From assembly GCF_040361435.1 (NCBI RefSeq), contig NZ_APNL01000016.1, forward strand, positions 1 to 64,000: a stretch of DNA of 64,000 nucleotides. The letters run 5' to 3'. The stretch comes from Salinisphaera sp002433465 (GTDB taxonomy: Bacteria > Pseudomonadota > Gammaproteobacteria > Nevskiales > Salinisphaeraceae). The position numbers were made by a program, and so were the translations under genes. Under the pieces are notes generated by a model. That model was not told the DNA's origin and searched no databases. It worked only from the letters and a program-made list of their open reading frames with translations. Each line of letters starts with the position of its first letter. Positions within the stretch are counted from its first letter, which is position 1. Positions 25,883-34,858 of the stretch are shown here, piece after piece.

Positions 25883-27220
25883 TTATTCAAAAAAGCCCTG
25901 GGCCAGAATCCAAGCAATACCCAGAGGTGCCACGAAACGCAGGATGAACAGCCATAGCCCGGCGAGCGGTAGCCGTTGATCCGGGTGCGACTTCAGTGCC
26001 TCGACGGCGCGCGGCCCCAACCGCCAGCCGACGAACAGCGCGATCAGCAGGCCCCCCGCCGGCATCATGACCTGTGCGGTCACGAAGTCGGCAAAGTCGA
26101 GAAAGGTCATGCCCGCGATGGTGATTTCTTTCCAGACGCCCTGCGACAGCGAAATGGGAATGCCCAGCAAGAAGATCACGACGCCGGCCGAGCTGGCGGC
26201 AGTGAAGCGGGTGAAGCCCTTGTCGTCGACCAGATAACTGACCACCACTTCGAGCAGGGAGACGGCCGATGTCAGTGCGGCGATCGCAAGCAGCACGAAG
26301 AAAGCCAGCCCGAATATGGCGCCGGCCGGCATTTGTGCGAACACCGTCGGCAGGGTCATGAAGGTCAGCCCGGCCCCGGCGCTGGGTTCCATACCGGCCG
26401 AGAACACCGCCGGAAGAATGACCAGGCCGGCAAGCAGGGCAACCAGCGTATCCAGACCTACGACCAGCGAGGCATCGCGAGGCAGGTTCTGCTCGCGCGA
26501 CATGTAGGAGCCGTAGGTGAGCATGGCGCCCATGCCCAGAGACAGCGAGAAGAAGGCCTGACTGATCGCACCGCCCCAGGTGCCAGCCGTCACCCGGCTC
26601 CAGTCGGGCATCAGATAGAAGGCCACGCCATCGCCGGCACCCGGCAGGCTGACAGCACGGATAGCCAGCACCACGAGCAGAACGAACAGCAAAGGCATGA
26701 GCCATTTCGATGCACGTTCGATGCCGGAGGCGACGCCGCCGAGCACCACGCCGACCATGAGCACGGTAAAGATCGCGGCATAGATGAGCGGCTGGATAGG
26801 GGAGGCGACAAAGCCGGTGAATATGGCGGTGCTCTCGTCGATGTTCAGGCCGCTGAAGGTGTTTTCACCCATGAACAGGATATAGGCCAGGGTCCAGCCC
26901 GCCACGACGATATAAAACGACAAGATGATGAAGGCGGTAAGCACGCCCATCGCCCCAACCGCCGGCCAACCGCGCCCGCCCAGCTTGCGAAAGGCGCCGA
27001 CCGGGTTGCTCTGCGTCATCCGGCCGATGAGCAGTTCGGCCATGACCAGCGCGAAGCCGAAAAAGACGACGCAGCCCAGATAGATGATCAGGAAGGCGCC
27101 GCCGCCGTTCTCGCCGGCCATGTAGGGGAACTTCCAGACGTTGCCCAGGCCTACGGCCGACCCGGCCGAGGCCATGATGAAGCCCAGGCGGCTGCCCCAG
27201 TGTTCGCGCGCTGCACTCAT
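25883..27220 (-). CDS. Neurotransmitter:sodium symporter family transporter (SNF/NSS)
   Basis: The 445-residue protein has the LeuT-type N-terminus (WGSRLGFIMASAGSAVGLGNVWKFPYMAGENGGGAFL), which contains the Na+ and substrate-binding unwound region of helix 1. It shows 11–12 membrane helices. It likely imports an amino acid or related solute with Na+. It lies upstream of the AGCS symporter on the same strand, so two sodium-driven amino-acid carriers are stacked here. Confidence 0.92.
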   Translation of the reverse strand: MSAAREHWGSRLGFIMASAGSAVGLGNVWKFPYMAGENGGGAFLIIYLGCVVFFGFALVMAELLIGRMTQSNPVGAFRKLGGRGWPAVGAMGVLTAFIILSFYIVVAGWTLAYILFMGENTFSGLNIDESTAIFTGFVASPIQPLIYAAIFTVLMVGVVLGGVASGIERASKWLMPLLFVLLVVLAIRAVSLPGAGDGVAFYLMPDWSRVTAGTWGGAISQAFFSLSLGMGAMLTYGSYMSREQNLPRDASLVVGLDTLVALLAGLVILPAVFSAGMEPSAGAGLTFMTLPTVFAQMPAGAIFGLAFFVLLAIAALTSAVSLLEVVVSYLVDDKGFTRFTAASSAGVVIFLLGIPISLSQGVWKEITIAGMTFLDFADFVTAQVMMPAGGLLIALFVGWRLGPRAVEALKSHPDQRLPLAGLWLFILRFVAPLGIAWILAQGFFE

Positions 27221-27447
27221 GCTCGTACGCCGACCGCGATAAGAATGGTGATGGTCTGCTTATCGTCCATTTTTCCCCCTGAGGTGTTGCCACGCATGGC
27301 GATCACAGGCGCCTGTGCCGGCCCCGTGAGCGTCTTGCACTATTCGTGCCGAGTCTTGTTATTCCCTGAGCCGGCATTGTTTTGCGATCGTGCCAGCTTG
27401 ATCGCGTACTGTCCCGTATCCATTCGGCGCAGACAAGTACCGGCCGC

Positions 27448-27485
27448 GCAAAAAAAAGACGGGCTCGAAAGCCCGTCTTTTCTAT
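27448..27485. terminator. Bidirectional rho-independent terminator
   Basis: A ten-base-pair stem (AAGACGGGCT with AGCCCGTCTT, loop CGAA, 27456–27479) has an A-run on its left and a TTTTCT tract on its right. In the minus direction it lies about 40 bases beyond the thiolase stop and would terminate that gene. The rest of the 303-base gap 27221–27524 holds the presumed symporter promoter and no gene. Confidence 0.88.
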
Positions 27486-27524
27486 TCACCGATTAGGCAG
27501 TGCGCGCTTATTGCGCGCCCCGTG

Positions 27525-28811
27525 CTACGGCTTTTCGAGAATGGCAGTCACGCCCTGACCGCCGGCCGCACAGATGGAGATCAGGCCACGGCCACCGCCG
27601 TTCTCGTCCAGGATCTTGGCCAGCGTGGCCACGATACGCGTGCCGGTGGCGGCGAACGGATGACCCAGCGCCACCGACGAGCCCTTGACGTTGAGCTTGC
27701 TGGTATCGATCGAGCCCAGCGGCGTGTCGCGACCCAGGCGCTCCTTGCAGTATTTCTTCGATTCCCATGCCTTGAGCGTGCACAGAACCTGTGCGGCAAA
27801 GGCTTCGTGGATTTCGTAGAAGTCGAAGTCCTGCAGGGTGAACCCGGCGGCGTCGAGCATGTCGGCCACGGCATAGGTGGGCGACATCAGCAGGCCTTCG
27901 CCGCCGTCGACGAAGTCCACGGCCGCCGTGCGCGAATAGGGCGTGAAGAACGCCTGCACCGGCAGGCCGTTGGCCTCGGCATACTCTTCGCTGCACAGAA
28001 ATACCGAAGACGCGCCGTCGGTCAGCGGGGTGGAGTTGGCCGCGGTGAGCGTGCCGTTTTCCTTGTCGAAGGCCGGCTTGAGGTTGGCCAGCTTCTCGAC
28101 ACTGGTGTCCGGACGCAGATTGTTGTCGCGCTCCACGCCAAGATAGGGGAAGACCAGGTCGTCATAGAAGCCGTCGACGTAGGCCTGGGCCGCCGCCTTG
28201 TGGCTGGCTACGGCCAGTTCGTCCTGCGCCTTGCGCGAGATCTTCCATTCCTTGGCCATGAGCTCGCAGTGCTCGCCCATGGACAGGCCGGTACGCGGTT
28301 CGGACACGCCGGGGAAGTTCGGCACCAGATGACGCGGGCGCAGTTTGGCCAGCAGCTTGGCGCGTTCGCCGCCGGTCTTGGCGCGGTTGACGTCGAGCAG
28401 GATCTTGCGCAGATCCTCGTTGATGGCGATCGGCGCATCGGAGGTGGTGTCCACACCGCCGGCGATGCCGCAATCGATCTGGCCCATGGCGATCTTGTTG
28501 GCGATCAGCAGGGTGGCCTCGAGGCTGGTGCCGCAGGCCTGCTGAACATCGAAGGCCGGCGTATGCGGGTCGAGATCGGTACCGAGGACCGCTTCACGCG
28601 TCAGGTTGAAGTCGCGTGCGTGCTTGAGCACCGCGCCGCCGGCGACTTCGCCGATCTTCTTGCCGGCGAGCTTGTATTTTTCGGACAGCGCCTTGAGCGA
28701 TGCGGTCAGCAAGTCCTGATTGGACTGATGCGAGTATTTGGTGTTCGAGCGGCAGAACGGAATGCGGGCGCCGCCTACGATGGCGACCCGACGTGGCATG
28801 TTCTCAGCCAT
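27525..28811 (-). CDS. Acetyl-CoA C-acyltransferase (FadI-type thiolase)
   Basis: The 429-residue thiolase cleaves or condenses beta-ketoacyl-CoA. The acylated cysteine is C93 in QQACGTSLEA; the second-site histidine is in EIHEAFAAQVL and the C-terminal cysteine in ISICAAGGQG. The N-terminus MPRRVAIVGGARIPFCRSNTKY is typical of FadI-like long-chain thiolases. The start at 28811 has a good GGAGGG site; upstream codons in the frame (to 28892) look non-coding. Confidence 0.92.
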   Translation of the reverse strand: MAENMPRRVAIVGGARIPFCRSNTKYSHQSNQDLLTASLKALSEKYKLAGKKIGEVAGGAVLKHARDFNLTREAVLGTDLDPHTPAFDVQQACGTSLEATLLIANKIAMGQIDCGIAGGVDTTSDAPIAINEDLRKILLDVNRAKTGGERAKLLAKLRPRHLVPNFPGVSEPRTGLSMGEHCELMAKEWKISRKAQDELAVASHKAAAQAYVDGFYDDLVFPYLGVERDNNLRPDTSVEKLANLKPAFDKENGTLTAANSTPLTDGASSVFLCSEEYAEANGLPVQAFFTPYSRTAAVDFVDGGEGLLMSPTYAVADMLDAAGFTLQDFDFYEIHEAFAAQVLCTLKAWESKKYCKERLGRDTPLGSIDTSKLNVKGSSVALGHPFAATGTRIVATLAKILDENGGGRGLISICAAGGQGVTAILEKP

Positions 28812-28966
28812 TGATCCCTCCAGTTTCGCCGGCTCACTGCCGGCGCGGTTGATTAACTGCCCCAAGATAATTGTTGCAGTGCAAAGTGACAAGAAACCCT
28901 TTCAAATCCCTATCGGTTCGGAACGCGCTTCTGGCGTGATGCTGATCAAAAAAATAACGGCCCGCT

Positions 28967-28994
28967 CTTGAAAGGCGTTTCCATGGCCGCATCA
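28967..28994 (+). promoter_or_regulatory. Sigma-32-like heat-shock promoter of groESL
   Basis: CTTGAAA (28967–28973) is a perfect −35 match to the RpoH consensus. After 13 bases, CCGCATCA (28987–28994) agrees with the −10 consensus CCCCATNT at most positions. It lies about 110 bases upstream of groES. No CIRCE (HrcA) inverted repeat is seen. Confidence 0.6.
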
Positions 28995-29103
28995 ATGGCG
29001 TTGATTGGGAATGCTAATGATGGCGTTCTCTCCCGGCGGCCAATTTGGCACGTCGGCACAATGTTTTTTGATCTACAACCAACGTTTCGAGGAGAAGGGT
29101 GGC

Positions 29104-29391
29104 ATGAATATCCGTCCTTTACATGACCGTGTCGTCATCAAACCGCTCGAGGAAGAGCAGAAGACGGCCGGGGGAATCGTTATTCCCGACACCGCTGCCG
29201 AAAAGCCGCAGCGCGGTGAAGTGGTTGCCGTAGGTAACGGCAAGCCGCTGGACAATGGTGAAACGCGTAAGCCCGAAGTCAAGGTCGGCGATAAAGTCAT
29301 GTTCGGCAAGTTCTCCGGCAGCCCGGTCAAGGTCGACGGTGACGATGTCGTCGTAATGCGTGAAGACGACATCCTGTTGGTGTTGGGTTAA
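29104..29391 (+). CDS. groS: Co-chaperonin GroES
   Basis: This 95-residue cap of the GroEL folding chamber starts MNIRPLHDRVVIKPLEEEQK and has the mobile loop around KTAGGIVIPDTAAEKPQ and the roof region near NGKPLDNGETRKPEVKVGDKV. The ATG at 29104 follows a strong GGAGAAGG site. Codons upstream of it are not part of the protein. It forms an operon with groEL 56 bases downstream. Confidence 0.97.
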   Translation: MNIRPLHDRVVIKPLEEEQKTAGGIVIPDTAAEKPQRGEVVAVGNGKPLDNGETRKPEVKVGDKVMFGKFSGSPVKVDGDDVVVMREDDILLVLG

Positions 29392-29447
29392 GACCCGCGT
29401 CGCTTACGCTCACCGTTTACGAACACAGTATTTAGGGGAAGCTAGCT

Positions 29448-31097
29448 ATGGCAGCTAAAGAAGTACGTTTTGGCGAAGACGCACGCTCGCGTCTGGTACG
29501 TGGCGTTAATACGCTTGCGAACGCCGTCAAGGTCACGCTGGGTCCGAAGGGCCGCAACGTCGTTCTCGACAAGAGCTTCGGCGCGCCGACGATCACCAAG
29601 GATGGTGTCTCGGTAGCCAAGGAAATCGAGCTGGACGACAAGTTCGAGAACATGGGCGTTCAGATGGTCAAGGAAGTTGCTTCCAAGACCTCCGACATCG
29701 CCGGTGATGGCACCACCACCGCCACGGTTCTGGCCCAGGCCATCGTGCGCGAAGGTGTGAAAGCTGTATCCGCCGGTATGAACCCGATGGATCTCAAGCG
29801 CGGTATCGACAAGGCGGTGGACGCCGCCGTCAAGGAACTGGCGAACCTGTCCAAGCCCTGTGATGACGAAAAAGCCATCGCGCAGGTTGGCTCGATCTCG
29901 GCCAACTCCGATGAAGACATCGGCAAGATCATCGCCGATGCGATGAACAAGGTCGGCAAGGAAGGCGTGATCACGGTCGAGGAAGGCTCCGGCCTGTCCA
30001 ACGAGCTGGATGTCGTCGAAGGCATGCAGTTCGATCGTGGCTACCTCTCGCCGTACTTCGTCACTGACAACCAGACGATGCAGGCCGAGCTGGATAACCC
30101 CTACATCCTGCTCCACGACAAGAAGATCTCCAACATCCGCGACATGCTGCCGCTTCTGGAGAACGTCGCGAAGGCCAACCGTCCGTTGATGATCATCTCC
30201 GAAGACGTCGAGGGCGAAGCCCTGGCGACGCTGGTGGTCAACAACATGCGCGGCATCGTCAAGGTCGCCGCCGTCAAGGCGCCTGGCTTCGGCGATCGTC
30301 GCAAGGCAATGCTGGAAGACATGGCCGTGCTCACCGGCGGTACCGTGATCTCTGAAGATCTCGGCATGAGCCTTGAGAAGGCCACGCTGGACGATCTGGG
30401 CGAAGCCAAGAAGGTTCAGATTTCGAAAGAGAACACCACCATCATCGACGGTGCCGGCCCGAACGGCGACATCGAAGCCCGTATCAAGCAGATCCGTGCG
30501 CAGATCGAGGAAAGCTCCTCGGACTACGACAAGGAGAAGCTGCAGGAACGCGTGGCCAAGCTCGCCGGCGGTGTGGCGCTGATCAAGGTCGGCGCGGCCA
30601 CCGAAGTCGAGATGAAGGAGAAGAAGGCGCGTGTCGAAGACGCCCTGCACGCCACCCGTGCAGCCGTCGAAGAAGGCATCGTGCCCGGCGGCGGCGTGGC
30701 CCTGCTGCGTACGCTCAAGGCGATCGAACAGGCCAAGGGTGACAACCCGGACCAGGAAGCGGGCATCCGTATCCTGCGTCGCGCGGTCGAAGAGCCCCTG
30801 CGCCAGATCGTCTACAACAGCGGCGCCGAGCCGTCCGTTGTGGTCAACGAAGTGCTTTCCAAGGAAGGCAACTACGGCTACAACGCAGCCACGGGCGAAT
30901 ACGGCGACATGGTTGCCATGGGTATTCTCGACCCGACCAAGGTCAGCCGTACTGCGCTGCAGAACGCCGCTTCCATCGCCAGCCTCATGCTGACGACCGA
31001 AGCCGCCGTTGCCGACGTCCCAGAGGACGACGACAAGGGCGGTGCCCCCGATATGGGTGGCATGGGCGGCATGGGCGGAATGGGCGGCATGATGTAA
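29448..31097 (+). CDS. groL: Chaperonin GroEL
   Basis: The 549-residue chaperonin has the standard equatorial, intermediate and apical domains, with the ATP-site motif AGDGTTTATVLAQ and the C-terminal GGM repeat (MGGMGGMGGMGGMM). It folds proteins with GroES in the cytoplasm. It is complete and unremarkable in length. Confidence 0.98.
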   Translation: MAAKEVRFGEDARSRLVRGVNTLANAVKVTLGPKGRNVVLDKSFGAPTITKDGVSVAKEIELDDKFENMGVQMVKEVASKTSDIAGDGTTTATVLAQAIVREGVKAVSAGMNPMDLKRGIDKAVDAAVKELANLSKPCDDEKAIAQVGSISANSDEDIGKIIADAMNKVGKEGVITVEEGSGLSNELDVVEGMQFDRGYLSPYFVTDNQTMQAELDNPYILLHDKKISNIRDMLPLLENVAKANRPLMIISEDVEGEALATLVVNNMRGIVKVAAVKAPGFGDRRKAMLEDMAVLTGGTVISEDLGMSLEKATLDDLGEAKKVQISKENTTIIDGAGPNGDIEARIKQIRAQIEESSSDYDKEKLQERVAKLAGGVALIKVGAATEVEMKEKKARVEDALHATRAAVEEGIVPGGGVALLRTLKAIEQAKGDNPDQEAGIRILRRAVEEPLRQIVYNSGAEPSVVVNEVLSKEGNYGYNAATGEYGDMVAMGILDPTKVSRTALQNAASIASLMLTTEAAVADVPEDDDKGGAPDMGGMGGMGGMGGMM

Positions 31098-31140
31098 ATC
31101 GTGCTAGCCACGTCCGGGATGCCTATCCCAGCGTGAAAGA

Positions 31141-31172
31141 AGAGCCCCGCCAAGTGCGGGGCTTTTTTTTTG
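31141..31172 (+). terminator. Rho-independent terminator after groESL
   Basis: A seven-base-pair stem (GCCCCGC with GCGGGGC, 31144–31162) is followed by nine T. The remaining gap to glnE (31173–31464) holds another self-complementary stretch at 31228–31254 (GGATAGC with GCTATCC) and no gene. Confidence 0.92.
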
Positions 31173-31464
31173 CGCGCCGTCAATAAAAGTCCTCGCGGCT
31201 TGGGTGATCGAGGCATTGGATGATCCCGGATAGCGATTTAATCGCCAGCTATCCCCGCCGCGCGCCTGCGTGCCACGCGAATGCAGACCGCATTGCGCGT
31301 AGCGACTTATTAGGCTCTGCACATCGCTCGATTTGGCTGCGGTGCGCCGCAAGGTAGCGCGTGCGATACCACGGCTTGCCGTGTTATCACCGACTTAAGG
31401 CTGGCACAACGCTACAACAGCGCTACCATGCGGGCTGATCGACGACCGATTCGGAGCCTTTCAA

Positions 31465-34218
31465 GTGCCTCACCCCGAAACACAGACGCGTGTTCGCCGC
31501 TGGAGTCATTTCCTCGACAGCTGGTGTGAACACAACCCAGAGCGCTTCGCGACTCTAGCGAACGAAGGGCGCTTGAGTGGTTCCGAGACGGAGCTGGTTG
31601 GCGCGCCGCCAGAGCCCGCGCCCACGCAAGCGTTCGAAGCCGCCTTGCGGGAATATCGTAGCGAAACGATGGCGGTCATCGCGTGGCGCGATCTGGCCGG
31701 TATAGACGCGCTGGAAACTACACTTGCCGCACTGTCGACCTTGGCCGATCGATGTATCGAAGCCGCACTGTGCGCTGCCGAGCAAGCGATGCAGGAGCGC
31801 CACGGTGTACTCCGAGACGCCGAAGGCAACACCCAGCGTCTGATCATCATCGGCATGGGCAAGCTCGGTGGCGGCGAGCTGAACTTCTCTTCGGATATCG
31901 ACCTGATATTTGGCTATCGCGCCGCTGCGGAATCCGACGGTACCAAACCCCTGGATGCGGACGGTTTCACCAAGCGCGTAGCGCGTCGCCTGGTGCAGAT
32001 TTTGAGCGAGTCCACGCGAGAGGGATTTGTTTATCGCGTGGATACACGTTTGCGGCCTTTCGGCGATGCCGGCGCGCTGACGGCCAGCATCACGGCAATG
32101 GAAAACTACTATCAAGGGCACGGGCGCGAGTGGGAACGCTACGCCTGGGTGAAAGCGCGTCCTGTCGCGGGCGATATCGAGGGCGGGCGCCAACTCATCA
32201 GTGCGCTGCGCCCGTTTGTCTATCGTCGCTATCTGGACTACGGCACCTTTGAATCGATTCGCGACATGAAGGCGCTCATCGATCGCCAAGTGGTCAAGGC
32301 CGAGTTGCAGGACAACATCAAACTCGGTAGCGGTGGTATCCGCGAGATCGAATTTATCGTGCAGGCGTTTCAGCTTATTCGCGGGGGGCAGGAACCCTCG
32401 CTGCAGGATACGCGCTTGTTGCCGACGCTTGCGCGTCTGGCCAGCGATGGGCACTTGCCATCCCATACGGCAGAGGAGCTGGAAACAGCGTACCGATTCC
32501 TGCGGCGCGCCGAGAATCGTCTGCAGATGGTCGACGATCGCCAGACGCACGATCTTCCCGAACAAGGTGACGAGCGAACGGCATTGGCTGAATCCATGGG
32601 TTATGAAACCTGGGACGCGTTCAGCCTCGCTATGCAGGATACGCGTGAAGGCGTACACCAGGCCTTCGAGCAGGTGTTCGTCTCGCCGCAGGCCGACGAC
32701 AGCAAAACCGATGGGGAAACCCAGAGACTCAGTGCGTTCTGGGACGGCGAGCTCGACGAATCACAGGCGAAGAACCTGCTCGGCGAATACGGAATTGAGA
32801 ATGTGTCGGCTGTTCGGGATGCACTCGCGGACATTCAGGGCCAAAGCCTCTATCGTAGCCTCGAAGACCGCGGTCGACGCTGGATTGCGCGGTTGATTCC
32901 GCTGCTTTTCGGTGCGGCAGCACGGGCGGATAATCCGGATCGGGCTTTGACCCGCACCATCAGCGTCTTGTCCGCCATCGTGGGACGCAGCACGTATATG
33001 GCGCTCCTGGTTGAGCACCCAGCGGCGCTATCAACGCTTATGCGCCTGTGTTCCACGAGTGAATGGATTACAAGTCGTATCCGTGCCCAGCCGGCACTTC
33101 TGGATAGCCTTCTCGATCCGCGTCAACTCTATCGACCGCCGCGGCGTGCCGAGCTAACGAAAGACCTCAACGCAGATATGGCTGCGATCGACGCCGACGA
33201 TCTGGAGCTGCGTATGGATACGCTGCGTCGGTTCAAGCAGAGTGCCACACTGCGTATCGCAGCGGCCGACGTCAGCAATTCAATGCCGTTGATGATCGTA
33301 TCCGATCATCTCACCGAGCTTGCCGAACTCGTACTCGATGTCGCGCTTGAAATGGCGTGGCATCAGATGATCAAGCGCTATGGCACGCCGCGGGACGACA
33401 ACGGCAACCGTGCACCATTTGCGATCATCGCTTACGGCAAGTTGGGTGGCTTGGAGCTTGGCTATACCTCGGACCTTGATCTTGTCTTCGTCTACAGCGG
33501 CAAGATTGATGCGATGACCGATGGTGAGCGTAGCCTCACGCATCAGGCGTTCTTCACGCGTCTGGCTCAGCGGCTCATTCATGTCTTGAGCACCCAGACC
33601 GCGGCCGGGCGCGTGTACGAAATCGACATGCGCCTGCGGCCAAGCGGGCAGGCCGGGATGATGGTGTCCCATATCGATGCGTTTGCCCGCTACCAGCAGG
33701 AGCAGGCCTGGACTTGGGAGCATCAGGCCTTGGCGAGGGCGCGACCGGTCAGTGGCGCGGCCGAGTTGGGGCAGCGGTTCAATGCCATCCGACGCGAGAC
33801 CCTCTCAAAGGCGCGCGATATTCAGGCGCTGGCGCAGGAGGTGCGCGACATGCGGGCGCGCATGCGGCAAGTCAAGGATAAAACCGACGGCGATCAACTC
33901 GATGTGAAGCAAATGGACGGCGGGCTGATCGATATCGAATTTCTTGCGCAATTCATGGTACTTGCGTACGGGAATGAATGCCCGGAGCTCATGATCTTTA
34001 CCGATGCCATCCGAATTCTCGAAACCATGGAATCAGCGGGGCGGGCCGATTACGAACAGATCGCCACGCTGACCCGAGCCTATCGGCGCTATCGGGCGCT
34101 GATCCATGCAGCATCCTTGCAGCGGAACCGGGCCATGATCGCTTCGAACGAATACCACTCGATGCGCGGCGAAGTGGCTGAGATATGGTGCGCGTGGCTC
34201 GGTGGCGGAAGCGGTTAG
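31465..34218 (+). CDS. glnE: Bifunctional glutamine synthetase adenylyltransferase/deadenylase
   Basis: The 917-residue enzyme adenylylates and deadenylylates glutamine synthetase under PII control. Both nucleotidyltransferase domains are intact: GMGKLGGGELNFSSDIDLIF near residues 129–148 (deadenylylase half) and AYGKLGGLELGYTSDLDLVF near 655–674 (adenylylase half). The start is a GTG at 31465; the N-terminus is slightly shorter than in E. coli. The last ~710 bases and ~100 bases beyond the stop recur as a decayed copy at 35895–36684. In pseudomonads glnE is followed by ilvE and the LPS core genes; here about 20 kb of glycan genes lies between glnE and ilvE. Confidence 0.95.
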   Translation: MPHPETQTRVRRWSHFLDSWCEHNPERFATLANEGRLSGSETELVGAPPEPAPTQAFEAALREYRSETMAVIAWRDLAGIDALETTLAALSTLADRCIEAALCAAEQAMQERHGVLRDAEGNTQRLIIIGMGKLGGGELNFSSDIDLIFGYRAAAESDGTKPLDADGFTKRVARRLVQILSESTREGFVYRVDTRLRPFGDAGALTASITAMENYYQGHGREWERYAWVKARPVAGDIEGGRQLISALRPFVYRRYLDYGTFESIRDMKALIDRQVVKAELQDNIKLGSGGIREIEFIVQAFQLIRGGQEPSLQDTRLLPTLARLASDGHLPSHTAEELETAYRFLRRAENRLQMVDDRQTHDLPEQGDERTALAESMGYETWDAFSLAMQDTREGVHQAFEQVFVSPQADDSKTDGETQRLSAFWDGELDESQAKNLLGEYGIENVSAVRDALADIQGQSLYRSLEDRGRRWIARLIPLLFGAAARADNPDRALTRTISVLSAIVGRSTYMALLVEHPAALSTLMRLCSTSEWITSRIRAQPALLDSLLDPRQLYRPPRRAELTKDLNADMAAIDADDLELRMDTLRRFKQSATLRIAAADVSNSMPLMIVSDHLTELAELVLDVALEMAWHQMIKRYGTPRDDNGNRAPFAIIAYGKLGGLELGYTSDLDLVFVYSGKIDAMTDGERSLTHQAFFTRLAQRLIHVLSTQTAAGRVYEIDMRLRPSGQAGMMVSHIDAFARYQQEQAWTWEHQALARARPVSGAAELGQRFNAIRRETLSKARDIQALAQEVRDMRARMRQVKDKTDGDQLDVKQMDGGLIDIEFLAQFMVLAYGNECPELMIFTDAIRILETMESAGRADYEQIATLTRAYRRYRALIHAASLQRNRAMIASNEYHSMRGEVAEIWCAWLGGGSG

Positions 34219-34315
34219 TGGCAGTGAAAGAGGGGTCATCGTGTTTGCGGGCCTTATAAAGTCGCTATACTTTTCTAGGGTTTCAGCTGCGATACAGCGT
34301 GCTCTTGCCAATCTC
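33508..34315 (+). repeat. Parent copy of the glnE 3'-end duplication
   Basis: From GATGCGATGAC inside glnE to ~97 bases past the stop, this 808-base stretch is repeated in direct orientation at 35895–36684. The match includes the non-coding tail (for example CTATACTTTTCTAGGG after the stop), so the duplication is of a DNA segment and not only of coding sequence. Confidence 0.93.
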
Positions 34316-34858
34316 GAGACAGTCGCATAGCCGTGCAGGCGAGTTCATTGCATCCTAGAGCGGTCGAGAATAAGCGCGGCGGGAGTAGCTATAAGTTCGG
34401 AGTTGTTGGCAGTGCTATAGGAGTTTGCGCGGCCGGTATGCCGGTAAAGATGTTCCTAATGTGACGGTATCAGCCTATCCGCTGTATTAGCCCTCATCCA
34501 ATAAAGTGTCAGATTGGCAGACTAAAACTACGATAGCCAACCCGAAGGCCGCACTCTTAACGAACTCGAAGCTATCCAAGCTGTCATTACGGGCATATTG
34601 ATTATTTTTAAGCCGATTGAAGCAAAGAGAAACTACGCCGTATTTAGATTAAGCAACAAAAATCTGTGTGCGGTAGCCGTAGTAATTTGCTTTCCGGTGG
34701 CGAGTTCTTGACTCCGTTAGGTTTTATTGAGCATCACGTCGATGGAACGTCGTGTCGTTGTAAATAACAGCCGCCGTCGCTAAAGTGGTCGCGAAGTCGG
34801 CTTTCTCGCGCTATTTTTGAAAAGTTTACTAATCTGAAGATCGAGACTGGGCACAGAG
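34219..34858. other. Non-coding AT-richer spacer after glnE
   Basis: This 640-base spacer begins the composition change. Apart from the end of the duplicated segment and the recombinase-like remnant at 34283–34348, I see no gene in it. Base composition is clearly lower in GC than in glnE. Confidence 0.5.
34283..34348 (-). pseudogene. Remnant resembling the C-terminal HTH of a serine recombinase
   Basis: A 21-codon minus-strand frame ends ...DCLEIGKSTLYRS-stop. The pattern L-x-I-x-K-S-T-L-Y-R is the recognition-helix motif at the end of Hin/Tn3-type recombinases (compare GIGVSTLYRY in Hin). An upstream TAG closes the frame, so only a fragment remains. A related fragment ends the second repeat copy. 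Other small HTH proteins of the AlpA type share this motif, so the family is not certain. Confidence 0.4.
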
